Source: Flavobacteriales bacterium
GTDB lineage: Bacteria; Bacteroidota; Bacteroidia; NS11-12g; UBA955
DNA: 41,401 bases
Assembly (NCBI GenBank): GCA_947463435.1
Contig: CANHTS010000003.1
Coordinates: 1-41,401, forward strand
Direction of reading: 5' to 3'
Under the pieces are notes generated by a model. The model had not been told where the DNA came from and made no database searches. It saw nothing but the letters and a program-made list of their open reading frames with translations. Of this stretch, positions 16,934-25,733 are shown in pieces; position 1 is the first letter of the stretch; each line of letters begins with the position of its first letter. Position numbers and translations under genes: made by a program.

Positions 16934-17860
16934 ATGAAACGAATAGTAATCGGAGCAATCGCCATTGCGGCGGTCAGTGTGGCCACAGAAGCCATGGCCC
17001 AATCGCCCAAAGTGCGCCGCGGTAAGCCGCTGCACGTGGGGCTGATGCTGGGGGCTTCCAATTATCAGGGAGATCTTACCACTTCGGTGGCCTGGAACGA
17101 AACCAAGCCGGCCGGTGGGCTGATTTGCCGCTACGACCTGAACTACATGTTCACCCTGCGGGGCAGCGCATTGTTCGGAACCATCAGCGGTTCAGACAAG
17201 AATTACGACAACGATCCGGGCCGTGCACGCCGCAACCTGAGCTTCCGTTCCAATGTGGTTGAGTTCAGCGGTCAGCTGGAATGGAATCTTTTCGGTTACG
17301 AATCCGATCCCAATACCCGCGCCCGCTCCCCTTACCTGTTTGCGGGTGTTGGTGTTTACAAATTCAACCCTAAGGCTTATTTCGAATACGATCCGGCAAT
17401 TTTCTCGCAGGGCCCCAATCCGATTGATCCCAATGGAGAATTAGCCAAGTACGACGGTAAATGGGTAGAACTCCAGCCGCTCGGAACCGAAGGCCAGGAG
17501 ACAACGAAATACAATGACAAACGCCGGTATGGACTGACCCAGGTTTCGATTCCTATCGGATTCGGATTCAAAACACAGCTCAATGAAGATTGGGCACTCG
17601 GCATTGAAGCCGGCGTTCGCAAAACTTTTACCGATTATCTCGACGATGTGAGTTCCATTTATGTGGACGACCAGATTGTAGGTGGTGCGTATGGTTACCT
17701 CGCGGTAGCCATGAAAGATCGCGCACGCGAAGTGGGGCAAGAGTCATTTGCCAACGATAACCCGCGTGGCAACAGCAACAACAAAGACTGGTACATGTTC
17801 CTCGGCTTTACCCTCACCCGTCCGATCGTAGGGGGCAAAACCACCTGTTTCCAGTTCTGA
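16934..17860 (+). CDS. PorG-like (DUF6089) outer-membrane protein, first copy
   Basis: A 308-residue outer-membrane barrel of the DUF6089 group, which includes PorG of the Porphyromonas T9SS. Signal peptide MKRIVIGAIAIAAVSVATEAMAQ is followed by a family-like start, GLMLGASNYQGDLT. NLSFRSNVVEFSGQLEWN, RKTFTDYLDDVS and a terminal Phe (CFQF) fit an eight-stranded type of barrel. PorG interacts with the PorK/PorN ring in P. gingivalis; a role in T9SS here is inferred from family and from position before uppS and bamA, an order common in Bacteroidota. The ATG at 16934 is preferred over a GTG at 16895 because it starts the signal peptide. A second paralogue follows after five bases. Confidence 0.8.
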   Translation: MKRIVIGAIAIAAVSVATEAMAQSPKVRRGKPLHVGLMLGASNYQGDLTTSVAWNETKPAGGLICRYDLNYMFTLRGSALFGTISGSDKNYDNDPGRARRNLSFRSNVVEFSGQLEWNLFGYESDPNTRARSPYLFAGVGVYKFNPKAYFEYDPAIFSQGPNPIDPNGELAKYDGKWVELQPLGTEGQETTKYNDKRRYGLTQVSIPIGFGFKTQLNEDWALGIEAGVRKTFTDYLDDVSSIYVDDQIVGGAYGYLAVAMKDRAREVGQESFANDNPRGNSNNKDWYMFLGFTLTRPIVGGKTTCFQF

Positions 17861-17865
17861 ACCGT

Positions 17866-18669
17866 TTGAGATGCTTGCTTTTGTTAGTTGCCGCAAGTTG
17901 CGGCCTGTCCGTAAATCTTACGGCCCAACGCTTTTTTAACGGAAAGCGGGAAGTAGGCGCATTTTTTGGTGTCTCCAATTATCATGGCGATCTGGCGCCA
18001 AGCCTTGTGGTGTCAGATTTCAGACCTGCTATAGGCGCACTGTTCCGGTATAATTTCAATCCGTATGTCACGTATCGTGTGCAAGGATCCTTTGCTGAAA
18101 TACGCGGCAGCGATGCCAATTATTTGCCACAACGCCCCAGGAACCTGGAATTCAGAAGTGTGATCATTGAAGCAGCCAATACGATGGAATTCAATTTCCA
18201 CCGTTTTGGCACCAATGTCCTCGATCAGGATTTTTCCCCGTTTCTCACCATCGGTTTAAACCTCTTCTACTTCGATCCGATTGGCCGTTTTGGAGACAAT
18301 GAGCACCAGTTGCGACGGCACCATACGGAAGGTCAGAAACGGGCATACAGTCCACTGCAGCTTGCTGTGCCCATTGGCATTGGCATCAAACAGAACCTTT
18401 CCAGGAATTGGGTTTTGGGTGTTGAAGGAGTTTGGCGTAAAACGTTTACCGATTATTTGGACGATGTGAGCGGATTTTATCCTGATTACAAGGCGCATGC
18501 AGACAAGTACGGCAGCCTTTCTGCCGACCTCAGCCACAGGCAAACACTCAATGGTGACAAGCCTTTCAAGGCCGGAACGCAACGTGGCGACAAGCACTTG
18601 CGCGATTGGTACTTTTTTCTGGGCATGACCCTTACCTATCGCTTTACGCCCGTAATTTGCAGGGGTTAA
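17866..18669 (+). CDS. PorG-like (DUF6089) outer-membrane protein, second tandem copy
   Basis: A 267-residue paralogue of the preceding gene. Shared landmarks are FFGVSNYHGDLA near the mature N terminus, NLEFRSVIIEAANTMEFN in the middle and RKTFTDYLDDVSG in the second half. Signal peptide MRCLLLLVAASCGLSVNLTAQ. Unlike the first copy, it lacks about 40 residues of loop and ends TYRFTPVICRG, not in a terminal Phe, so it carries a short tail after the last strand. The start is TTG, five bases after the previous stop. The nearby ATG at 17871 is out of frame. Its TAA overlaps the uppS ATG by one base. Whether it replaces, partners or regulates the first PorG-like protein is unknown. Confidence 0.78.
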   Translation: MRCLLLLVAASCGLSVNLTAQRFFNGKREVGAFFGVSNYHGDLAPSLVVSDFRPAIGALFRYNFNPYVTYRVQGSFAEIRGSDANYLPQRPRNLEFRSVIIEAANTMEFNFHRFGTNVLDQDFSPFLTIGLNLFYFDPIGRFGDNEHQLRRHHTEGQKRAYSPLQLAVPIGIGIKQNLSRNWVLGVEGVWRKTFTDYLDDVSGFYPDYKAHADKYGSLSADLSHRQTLNGDKPFKAGTQRGDKHLRDWYFFLGMTLTYRFTPVICRG

Positions 18670-19421
18670 TGTCTGAGAGTGCGCTGAAAGAAAAAATTGA
18701 TCCGGCACGGCTGCCCAGCCATGTCGCCATCATCATGGACGGCAATGGGCGTTGGGCCATGCAAAAAGGACATTTGCGGATGCTTGGCCACCAATACGGT
18801 GTGCAGGCCGTAAGGAATGTAACGGAAGCAGCGGCAGAGCTGGGCGTGAAATATGTTACCCTTTACGCCTTTTCGACCGAAAACTGGCGCCGGCCGCAAG
18901 AAGAAATCAATGCCTTGATGGCATTGTTGGTTGATACAATCCAAAGCGAAACCGATACGCTGATGAAGAACGGGATTCGCCTGGAAGCCATTGGAAACCT
19001 TGCGCAATTGCCTACGGCTTGTAACAAACAGTTACAGGAAACCGTCGAAGTTACTAAAGATAACGACCGCATGACCCTGATCCTGGCGCTGAGTTATTCC
19101 GGCCGCTGGGATATCATCGAAGCCACACGCAAAATTGCCAGGCAGGTGAAGGAAGGGCTCCTGCAGCCGGATGAAATAGACGAAAACGTGCTCAACTCTG
19201 CGCTGAATACATCCAGATACCCAAACCCTGAACTGCTCATCCGCACCAGCGGAGAACAGCGTATCAGCAATTTTCTACTCTGGGAAATTGCGTATGCCGA
19301 AATGCATTTCACACCGGTTCTCTGGCCGGATTTCAGCAAAGATGATTTTTACCAGGCCATACTCGATTTCCAACAACGCGACCGCCGATTTGGACTTACG
19401 GCCGAACAATTGCACTCCTGA
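18669..19421 (+). CDS. uppS: Undecaprenyl (polyprenyl) diphosphate synthase
   Basis: A 250-residue cis-prenyltransferase. The signature HVAIIMDGNGRWA at 18-30 carries the catalytic Asp24. YAFSTENWRRP and RTSGEQRISNFLLWE are the substrate-binding segments near the middle and C terminus. The enzyme adds isopentenyl diphosphate units to farnesyl diphosphate to make C55 undecaprenyl diphosphate, the lipid carrier for peptidoglycan and surface polysaccharides. Length is normal. The ATG overlaps the preceding TAA by one base (TAATG), so translation is coupled to the PorG-like gene, and bamA follows after 34 bp. Confidence 0.95.
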   Translation: MSESALKEKIDPARLPSHVAIIMDGNGRWAMQKGHLRMLGHQYGVQAVRNVTEAAAELGVKYVTLYAFSTENWRRPQEEINALMALLVDTIQSETDTLMKNGIRLEAIGNLAQLPTACNKQLQETVEVTKDNDRMTLILALSYSGRWDIIEATRKIARQVKEGLLQPDEIDENVLNSALNTSRYPNPELLIRTSGEQRISNFLLWEIAYAEMHFTPVLWPDFSKDDFYQAILDFQQRDRRFGLTAEQLHS

Positions 19422-19455
19422 TACCTTGCCCTTCCTCACCGTTCCATACAGCTCC

Positions 19456-21990
19456 ATGTTCCGGAAAACCCTGCTAAGCTTTTTCATGGTCTTGGCAGCA
19501 ACCTTTTCACTGCGCGCCCAGCAAGACACCTCAGCCTATTTCAGATACAATTTCGTTGACCCCGAGGAGTTTGTCATAAAAGACATCCGGGTAGAAGGCG
19601 CAAAATATGTGCAGGAAGCGCTGGTTGTCATCTATTCCGGGTTGTCGATCAACCAAACCATACGCATTCCGGGCGATGCCATTTCCAACGCCCTCGTCAA
19701 CCTTTGGAAACAGGAATACTTTGCCGATATTCAGGTGGGGCTCCAGCGCCTTCCAGCAAAGAAAGTAATTCTGACCTTCTATGTAACCGAACGCCCGAGA
19801 CTGAGTAAGTTCAGCATCAAAGGCCTTAAAACCGGTGAATCGAAAAACCTGCGGGAAGAAATCACCCTGAAAAGCAATAATATCATCACCCAAAACCTGC
19901 TGAACAAGACCCGGCAGGAAATCAAAGAATACTACGACAAGAAAGGTTACTTCAACGCCGATGCTGAGTTTTCACGTGAGCCTGACCCTGCTAAACCAAA
20001 CTTCGAAATCATTCGCATCAAGGTTACCAAAGGCGAGAAGGTGAAGATTGAAGATATCGTTTTCAGCGGGAACAGCGCTTTAACAGAAACGATACTGCTC
20101 AAGTCGCTCAAGAAAACCAAGCGTCTCAAAGGCAAAATCAATCCTTTCGTTTCCAGCCGCTTTATTGAAGAGAAGTACCGCGAGGATCTCGACAAGCTGC
20201 TCGTTCGCTATTACGAGAAGGGCTACCGCGATGCAGAAATCGAATTTGACGATATCGAGCGGATTTCTGGCAACCGCATCGTCGTCAAGATTGGCATTTC
20301 AGAAGGAAATCAGTACCGCTTTGGCAAGATCAGCTGGCGCGGCAATACCAAATTCAGAAGCGGGATGCTCGATACCCTGCTGGGCATCAAACGCGGCGAT
20401 ATCTACAATCAAAGCTTGTTGGAAGAAAAGCTGTTTGCCAATTCAGGCGGTTTCGATATCCAAAGCCTCTACATGGACGATGGCTATCTTTTCTTCAACA
20501 TGCAGCCCATCGAAACCGGTGTGCGCGGAGATTCGATCGATATTGAAATCCGCATGTTCGAAGGCGAACAGGCCCGCGTAAACCGCGTAACCGTAAGTGG
20601 CAACACCAAAACGAGCGACCATGTAATCCTGCGCGAAATCCGCACAAAGCCGGGTGACAAATTCAGCCGCAGCGATATACAGCGAACCATGCGCGAACTG
20701 GCGCAGCTGGGGTATTTTGATCCGGAACAAATGGGCGTTGACCCTGTGCCGAATCCGGCCGATGGAACTGTCGACATCAACTACAAGGTTGCCGAAAAGC
20801 CCAGCGACCAGATCGAACTCTCCGGTGGCTGGGGTGCCAATGGCTTTACAGGCAGACCGGCATTGCTCGGCACGGCCGGCATCACGCTCAACAACTTCAG
20901 TATCCGCAAGCTGGGCAAACCTGAACTGTGGAACCCGATTCCCAGTGGCGATGGGCAACGTCTTTCCATTCGCGCCCAGAGCAATGGTACCTTCTACCAG
21001 GGTTATAACTTCAGCTTCACTGAACCTTGGCTGGGCGGCAAGAAACCGAATTCTTTCTCCGTCAGCTTGTTCCATACCGTTAACCAATACGATTGGGCCG
21101 TGCGCACCGATCCGAGCCGCAGGGTGCTGATGAACACCGGCGCCTCTGTTTCCCTTGGCAAACGCCTGCGCTGGCCAGACGATTTCTTCAGCCTGCAATA
21201 CGTGCTTAGTTTTCAGCGCTATAAGTTCCAGAATCTCGCAGGTTCGGGTTTTGGTTTCCCGCGCGAATTCCAAAACGGTACATCCTTCACACCGAGCCTG
21301 CAATTGGTGCTGACGCGTAACTCGGTCAGCAACCCGATCTATCCGGAAAGTGGAAGCCAAATCACCATGAGCGTTCAGGCTACACCTCCATTCTCTGTAT
21401 TCAGCAACAAAGATTACGCTTCCCTTCCATCGGCAGAGAAATACAAGTGGATTGAGTATCATAAATGGAAATTCGATGCCTCGGTTTACACCCAGCTTTT
21501 CAAGAATTGTGTATTGGCTACACAGGTGCGTTTCGGTTTCCTCGGCTTTTACAACCAGGATCTGGGCATGACATTCTTCGAGCGTTTCCGTCTGGGAGGT
21601 AGTGGACTCTTTGGTTTCTCGCTGGCAGGTACCGAAATCATCTCACAGCGCGGTTATGATAACTTTACCGTGAGCGATGCCGCAAGCCGCAGTGAAATTG
21701 GGGTTCCGATCTACAATAAGTTCACCACCGAAATCCGCTATGCCATCAGCAAGAACCCGACGGCAACGGCTTATGCCCATATCTTCGGTGAGGCGGGCAA
21801 TGCCTATGTGAACTTCAGAAGCTATAACCCAACGCAAGATTTGCGCAGGGCTGTAGGTGTAGGTGTTCGTCTCTTCATGCCCATGTTCGGTATGATAGGT
21901 CTCGATTATGCCTACGGTTTCGATTGGCGTCAGGTGGCCGGCAATTCAAAACCCGGTCAATTCCACTTCTTCCTCGGCCAGCAATTCTAA
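19456..21990 (+). CDS. bamA: Outer-membrane protein assembly factor BamA
   Basis: An 844-residue Omp85 protein that inserts beta-barrel proteins into the outer membrane. Signal peptide MFRKTLLSFFMVLAATFSLRAQ, then about 400 residues of POTRA domains (successive modules start near VIKDIRVEGAKYV, LSKFSIKGLKTGE, KIEDIVFSGNSALT, RFGKISWRGNTKF and RVNRVTVSGNTKT, that is five), then a barrel from about 460. The L6 motif is SQRGYDNF and the chain ends in Phe (GQQF), both diagnostic. The start at 19456 gives the signal peptide directly. In many Bacteroidota an ompH/skp chaperone gene follows bamA; here a CHAD gene follows, so skp must be elsewhere. Confidence 0.95.
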   Translation: MFRKTLLSFFMVLAATFSLRAQQDTSAYFRYNFVDPEEFVIKDIRVEGAKYVQEALVVIYSGLSINQTIRIPGDAISNALVNLWKQEYFADIQVGLQRLPAKKVILTFYVTERPRLSKFSIKGLKTGESKNLREEITLKSNNIITQNLLNKTRQEIKEYYDKKGYFNADAEFSREPDPAKPNFEIIRIKVTKGEKVKIEDIVFSGNSALTETILLKSLKKTKRLKGKINPFVSSRFIEEKYREDLDKLLVRYYEKGYRDAEIEFDDIERISGNRIVVKIGISEGNQYRFGKISWRGNTKFRSGMLDTLLGIKRGDIYNQSLLEEKLFANSGGFDIQSLYMDDGYLFFNMQPIETGVRGDSIDIEIRMFEGEQARVNRVTVSGNTKTSDHVILREIRTKPGDKFSRSDIQRTMRELAQLGYFDPEQMGVDPVPNPADGTVDINYKVAEKPSDQIELSGGWGANGFTGRPALLGTAGITLNNFSIRKLGKPELWNPIPSGDGQRLSIRAQSNGTFYQGYNFSFTEPWLGGKKPNSFSVSLFHTVNQYDWAVRTDPSRRVLMNTGASVSLGKRLRWPDDFFSLQYVLSFQRYKFQNLAGSGFGFPREFQNGTSFTPSLQLVLTRNSVSNPIYPESGSQITMSVQATPPFSVFSNKDYASLPSAEKYKWIEYHKWKFDASVYTQLFKNCVLATQVRFGFLGFYNQDLGMTFFERFRLGGSGLFGFSLAGTEIISQRGYDNFTVSDAASRSEIGVPIYNKFTTEIRYAISKNPTATAYAHIFGEAGNAYVNFRSYNPTQDLRRAVGVGVRLFMPMFGMIGLDYAYGFDWRQVAGNSKPGQFHFFLGQQF

Positions 21991-22005
21991 AAAAGGGCGA
22001 TATTT

Positions 22006-22040
22006 GGTAATGTATGGGCGCTTTTTTACGCCCTGTTACC
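22006..22040. terminator. Imperfect hairpin after bamA
   Basis: GGTAA (22006-22010) pairs with TTACC (22036-22040), and inside it GGGCG (22016-22020) pairs with CGCCC (22029-22033) around an 8-nt T-rich loop. The T-run is in the loop rather than after the stem, so this is not a standard terminator. It covers the ATG at 22014 of the CHAD gene and could also control its translation. Confidence 0.3.
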
Positions 22041-22781
22041 AAAGTCCTCCCGATGCATGAGCTGACCCTTTTGTTGCAAGAAATCCAGGCTGAGGTACCC
22101 GGTTTCTTGTTGCAGTTCCCCGAATCAGATGCCATTCACCGTTTCCGTGTCAGAATAAAGCAATTGCGTGCGCTGGAAAGGTTGCAGCGGCAGGAAATAG
22201 CCTGGCGTTCCATTTTGGATGTCTACCGCGCAGCGGGAGCCATTCGCGATCTGGAACATCGACTGCATTTCACGAAAAAAGAGCTTGGCACCGGGCATGT
22301 ATTGTACCGCCATTTGCTCCAAACCAGGCCGGAACGATTGCAGAGTCTGAATGGAGCCTTAAGGGAATTTGACGGGCGTTCGTTCGTTGCTGCCCTTCAG
22401 AGCCTTGAATCAGATCTTTCAAAGCTGGAAGATCCGGAAAACAAGGTATGGATAACATGCCGGAGCTGGCTGCGAAAAGCGCGATTCCGGCTTCGCAAAT
22501 CAAGTCGGAAGAAAGAAGCACTGCATGCAGCACGCAAAGCGCTGAAGCAGTCTTTACACCTTCTGCAATGCTTTCATACGGCAGAGAAAATCGAACCGTT
22601 GCGTGATCTGGAGCAGGATATCGGCAGTTGGCACGATGAATGGGATTGGTGCCGACAAGCCGCCGAAGTAATGGGCAGCTCAGGTAAGGAAGCGTTTCCC
22701 GACAAACAGGCCAATCTGCAAAAAGTACGGCGCATGTTGCGCAAGCGGGTGCTAAGCTTCAGGCTGCGGCAATTGCGCTAA
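22014..22781 (+). CDS. CHAD domain protein
   Basis: A 255-residue, very basic helical protein of the CHAD family. The signature IHRFRVRIKQLRALERL is near the N terminus, and a second weaker copy (LHAARKALKQSLHLL) follows in the C-terminal half; the paired four-helix repeats are the CHAD layout. CHAD proteins bind inorganic polyphosphate through these conserved His/Arg/Lys residues. There is no CYTH/thiamine triphosphatase domain attached. Start choice: ATG 22014 follows an imperfect promoter element (GATATTTG, 21999-22006) by seven bases; ATG 22053 (MHELTLLLQE) is equally possible and would avoid coding through the hairpin. The gene ends six bases from the convergent Omp85 gene. Confidence 0.8.
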   Translation: MGAFLRPVTKVLPMHELTLLLQEIQAEVPGFLLQFPESDAIHRFRVRIKQLRALERLQRQEIAWRSILDVYRAAGAIRDLEHRLHFTKKELGTGHVLYRHLLQTRPERLQSLNGALREFDGRSFVAALQSLESDLSKLEDPENKVWITCRSWLRKARFRLRKSSRKKEALHAARKALKQSLHLLQCFHTAEKIEPLRDLEQDIGSWHDEWDWCRQAAEVMGSSGKEAFPDKQANLQKVRRMLRKRVLSFRLRQLR

Positions 22782-22787
22782 GCTCGA

Positions 22788-23831
22788 TTAGAACGCTTCA
22801 CCAAAGGCGATGTAGAAACCGCTTTGACCGTGGGCGCCCCAGGCATAATCCAGGCGCAGGTTCACCCTGGCGGCGCGGTCTGCCAGGAAACGTAAACCCA
22901 AGCCGGCATTCGGTTTGATAGCCTGGAACATCGATTCTCTACCTGTAATTGTGTTGCCGGCACCGCCGAAAGCCGCAAGGCCCCAGCGGCGGTAAACAGT
23001 GCGTCTTATTTCCATTTGCAGCAGTGCGAGGTGTTGTCCGCGGAAGCGCCCCAGGAAATAACCGCGCGCCGCATCACCTCCATACAATGGCAAGTCGAAG
23101 AAGGGGGTCAGTTTGCCGGAATGGTGATAGAATCCACGGAATGCAATGGTGCCTTCGGAAATCGGAAAATAATGCCGGTAATCGAGTTGAAGCTTTGGAA
23201 AGTTCCCGCCTGTCCAGCGGTTAATACCCATTTGTAACCTGAACATCCGGCCGCTTCCGGCATTGAGTTGATTGTCGCGATGATCGCTAAGGTATGTCCA
23301 GCCGAAACCGCCTGCACGCCCGGGAGCAAGGGTAGTGAAAAGCGCAGTATCGCCTTCCATAAAAGAAAAGTTGCGTTGTTGATGGAAACGGAGATCGGGG
23401 CCAGCGAACAGCTTGGGCTTCAGACGGAACAACCAGGCAAACTGGGCTGAGCTGCGCTGGCCTGAATAACGCAGGCGTTGCAGGTCGGAAGTGCCGGCGC
23501 CAATTCCCCAATAGTAGTCGGGATAAAAGGTGTGCAATAATTGGGTTTTCAATACCGCTTTTTCGTCTCTGAGGAACCAATCGCATTCAGCCAGTAAAAT
23601 GCGTTGGCGGTTGCGGGTGAAGCTGATATCGATTTTGGCGGATGAAATGCGCGCCAGGCTGTCGGGTCTGTAAGCCAACTGCACCACAGCGCCTGCATAG
23701 GCGCGTGTTTCAGGTGTATAACCAAGCGTAGGAACCGGCAGGATGCTCGTCTTGCGAAAGCTGCTATCGGCGCTAAGCAGCGCAGGAGAGGCAAGCGTCA
23801 GGCAAGCTACGAATCGGTAAAACCCGGACAT
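22788..23831 (-). CDS. BamA/TamA-type Omp85 barrel protein without POTRA domains
   Basis: A 347-residue outer-membrane barrel of the BamA/TamA (D15 surface antigen) type. Signal peptide MSGFYRFVACLTLASPALLSA is followed directly by barrel strands; there is no room for POTRA domains. The Omp85 L6 motif is ARGYFLGRFRG at about 258-268. It ends in Phe (FGEAF), and the last strands (KPNAGLGLRFLAD, NLRLDYAWGAHG) match the family. Short Omp85 barrels of this kind occur widely in Bacteroidota and have no agreed substrate. The start ATG 23831 is two bases after the TGA of the secreted hypothetical (23834), so they are translationally coupled; an upstream in-frame GTG would overlap that gene. Confidence 0.8.
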   Translation of the reverse strand: MSGFYRFVACLTLASPALLSADSSFRKTSILPVPTLGYTPETRAYAGAVVQLAYRPDSLARISSAKIDISFTRNRQRILLAECDWFLRDEKAVLKTQLLHTFYPDYYWGIGAGTSDLQRLRYSGQRSSAQFAWLFRLKPKLFAGPDLRFHQQRNFSFMEGDTALFTTLAPGRAGGFGWTYLSDHRDNQLNAGSGRMFRLQMGINRWTGGNFPKLQLDYRHYFPISEGTIAFRGFYHHSGKLTPFFDLPLYGGDAARGYFLGRFRGQHLALLQMEIRRTVYRRWGLAAFGGAGNTITGRESMFQAIKPNAGLGLRFLADRAARVNLRLDYAWGAHGQSGFYIAFGEAF

Positions 23832-23833
23832 AC

Positions 23834-24466
23834 TCAACCAACAGGCCGCCAAATGCGGACGGGCGCTTCGATGCCAAAGCTGCGCTTGATGGCCGAACGC
23901 AGAAAAATGGCGGTTTCAATGCCTTCGTTCTGTAAAAAGGTTTGCAAACCTGCCTCGCCTGCCGCCATCATATCAATCATGTCTAATCTCCATAAGCCTT
24001 CTTTGTCGAAGCGCAGACTGAGTTTGCTTTGCTGCCCGTCAAACCAGAGGGGAACCTTCGCCATACTTCCTTTTATATGCGGATATCCCAATACGGCGCG
24101 GTCTAAGCCTGCAACGCCCACCATGCCATTGCGGATTCCAAAGGCAAGCAGGTCTTTGCCGCGCATTACGCGGATTTCGCTTTCCGGAACCTGCAAACGG
24201 ATGGCCAAAACCAGCAATTGACTCATGACGCCGTGGCGGCTCAGGGCCGCGCTGTCGGCAAAACGCACTACCTGCAGCATTGAATCGTAGTAGCCGGTAG
24301 TACGCCGGTTGAGTTGCGCTATGGCCTGGTCTGCGTCGCGATTCTGCAACGCAGTCCGGTAATTTTGAAAGATGCGTTGCAGTTCGGCGCTGTCGGTCTG
24401 GGCCTGCAAGGAATATTGGCCGCCAATCAGCCCAATGAAGAACAGTACGCGAAACAACAAACGCAT
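23834..24466 (-). CDS. Secreted protein, unknown function
   Basis: A 210-residue protein with signal peptide MRLLFRVLFFIGLIGGQYSLQAQ, cleaved probably after LQA. The mature part starts with a helical segment (LQRIFQNYRTALQNRDADQAI, spanning about 30-50) that resembles the first helix of NTF2-like or stress-type domains, but I cannot confirm a family. The start at 24466 is chosen for the signal peptide; a longer frame would overlap pgk. It is coupled to the downstream Omp85 barrel gene (2-base gap), so a periplasmic partner or cargo of that barrel is the natural guess. It is 22 bp after pgk and probably read from the same promoter. Confidence 0.7.
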   Translation of the reverse strand: MRLLFRVLFFIGLIGGQYSLQAQTDSAELQRIFQNYRTALQNRDADQAIAQLNRRTTGYYDSMLQVVRFADSAALSRHGVMSQLLVLAIRLQVPESEIRVMRGKDLLAFGIRNGMVGVAGLDRAVLGYPHIKGSMAKVPLWFDGQQSKLSLRFDKEGLWRLDMIDMMAAGEAGLQTFLQNEGIETAIFLRSAIKRSFGIEAPVRIWRPVG

Positions 24467-24488
24467 CTTTCCGGGTTTCTTTAGTTGT

Positions 24489-25700
24489 TCAGGAATTGGC
24501 AGCCTCTTCGCCTTCATTCACTGCCGCGATGCCCGGCAGCACTTTTCCTTCGAAATACTCGAGCAAGGCGCCACCACCGGTGCTCACATAGCTCACCCGT
24601 TCGGCCAGCCCGAACTGGTAGATGGCAGCCGCGCTATCGCCTCCGCCAATCAAGGTAAAGGCGCCTTTACCTGTGCTTTCAGCTACCGCCTCAGCAACGG
24701 CTTTGGTGCCCTGGGCAAAATGTGGCATTTCGAACACGCCCATCGGGCCATTCCACAGCACGGTTTTGCTGTCGAGGATGATCTTGCGGTAGGCAGCAGC
24801 GGCGTCAGGCCCGATATCAAGACCCATCCATCCTTCTGGAACACTGTTGCTGGAAGCGCTGCGGCGGTTGGCGTCGTTGCTGAATGCATCCGCACAAACA
24901 CTGTCTGCCGGCAATACAATTTGAACACCTTTGGCTTCGGCCTTCTTCATGATTTCCCGGCAGGTTTCCAGACGCTCTGTTTCGCACAGGCTGCTGCCAA
25001 TGCTTCCACCCATGGCTTTGAAGAAAGTGTAGGCCATGCCACCGCCAATCAGGATGTTATCCGCTATGCCGAGCAGGTTTTCTACAATCAGGATCTTATC
25101 ACTCACCTTAGCGCCGCCCACGATTGCGGTGAAAGGACGCGCTGGCGATTCCAACACCTTTCTGGCGTTTTCAATTTCAGCGGCCATCACATAACCGAAA
25201 CATTTCTTTCCGGGGAAATGTGCTGCGATAACAGCCGTGCTGGCATGCGCGCGGTGCGCAGTGCCGAAGGCATCATTCACGTAGAAAGTACCAAGAGCTG
25301 CGAGTTTGGCCGCAAAATCAGCATCACCTTTCTCTTCTTCCTTGTGAAAACGCAGGTTTTCAAGCAGCAATACCTGTCCGCTTTGCAAAGAAGCCGACAA
25401 CAGGCTTGCTTCCTCACCGATACAATCCGGAGCAAAAAGCACCTCAGTTTCAAGCAGCTCGGCCAGCCGCGCGCGGATGTGTGCGAGTGAAAATTTCTCT
25501 TCCGGTCCGTTCTTTGGGCGGCCCAGATGGCTCATCACGATGGGGCTGCCTCCGTCGGCGATAATCTTCTTCAGGGTGGGGATAGCCGCCCGGATACGGC
25601 TGTCGTCGGTGATTTCGAACGCAGCATTGAGGGGTACATTGAAATCGACACGGATCAGCACTTTCTGTCCGGCAAACGAATACTGGTCAACGGTTTTCAC
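24489..25700 (-). CDS. pgk: Phosphoglycerate kinase
   Basis: A 403-residue glycolytic kinase transferring phosphate from 1,3-bisphosphoglycerate to ADP. Signature segments are [12 protein letters not shown] near the N terminus, [51 protein letters not shown] and IGGGDSAAA near the end, all normal. About 20 residues of a Ser/Asn-rich insertion ([16 protein letters not shown]) lie in the nucleotide-binding domain, a common variable loop. The start is a GTG at 25700, exactly four bases after a perfect TACCTTTG promoter element; an in-frame ATG at 25733 would lie upstream of the promoter. The two genes after it (24466-22788) are closely spaced and may be co-transcribed. Confidence 0.95.
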   Translation of the reverse strand: MKTVDQYSFAGQKVLIRVDFNVPLNAAFEITDDSRIRAAIPTLKKIIADGGSPIVMSHLGRPKNGPEEKFSLAHIRARLAELLETEVLFAPDCIGEEASLLSASLQSGQVLLLENLRFHKEEEKGDADFAAKLAALGTFYVNDAFGTAHRAHASTAVIAAHFPGKKCFGYVMAAEIENARKVLESPARPFTAIVGGAKVSDKILIVENLLGIADNILIGGGMAYTFFKAMGGSIGSSLCETERLETCREIMKKAEAKGVQIVLPADSVCADAFSNDANRRSASSNSVPEGWMGLDIGPDAAAAYRKIILDSKTVLWNGPMGVFEMPHFAQGTKAVAEAVAESTGKGAFTLIGGGDSAAAIYQFGLAERVSYVSTGGGALLEYFEGKVLPGIAAVNEGEEAANS

Positions 25701-25704
25701 ACTG

Positions 25705-25712
25705 CAAAGGTA
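25705..25712 (-). promoter_or_regulatory. Promoter -7 element for pgk
   Basis: TACCTTTG followed by CAGT and the GTG start; perfect TAnnTTTG with a 4-nt gap. It is nearly identical to the der promoter/start at 36392-36406. It also settles the pgk start codon. Confidence 0.65.
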
Positions 25713-25733
25713 AGCAGCCTGTGGGAACAGCAT

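Noticed and set aside
20443-21462. Minus-strand 339-residue gene inside bamA
   Set aside because: It is fully antisense to the well-conserved BamA POTRA/barrel region; its residues are a reflection of BamA codon use.
24372-25490. Plus-strand 372-residue gene inside pgk
   Set aside because: Antisense to pgk, whose motifs are intact along the whole length; no family resemblance or promoter.
25701-25733. Upstream ATG start for pgk
   Set aside because: The longer frame would begin upstream of the TACCTTTG promoter element; the GTG at 25700 gives the normal Pgk N terminus.
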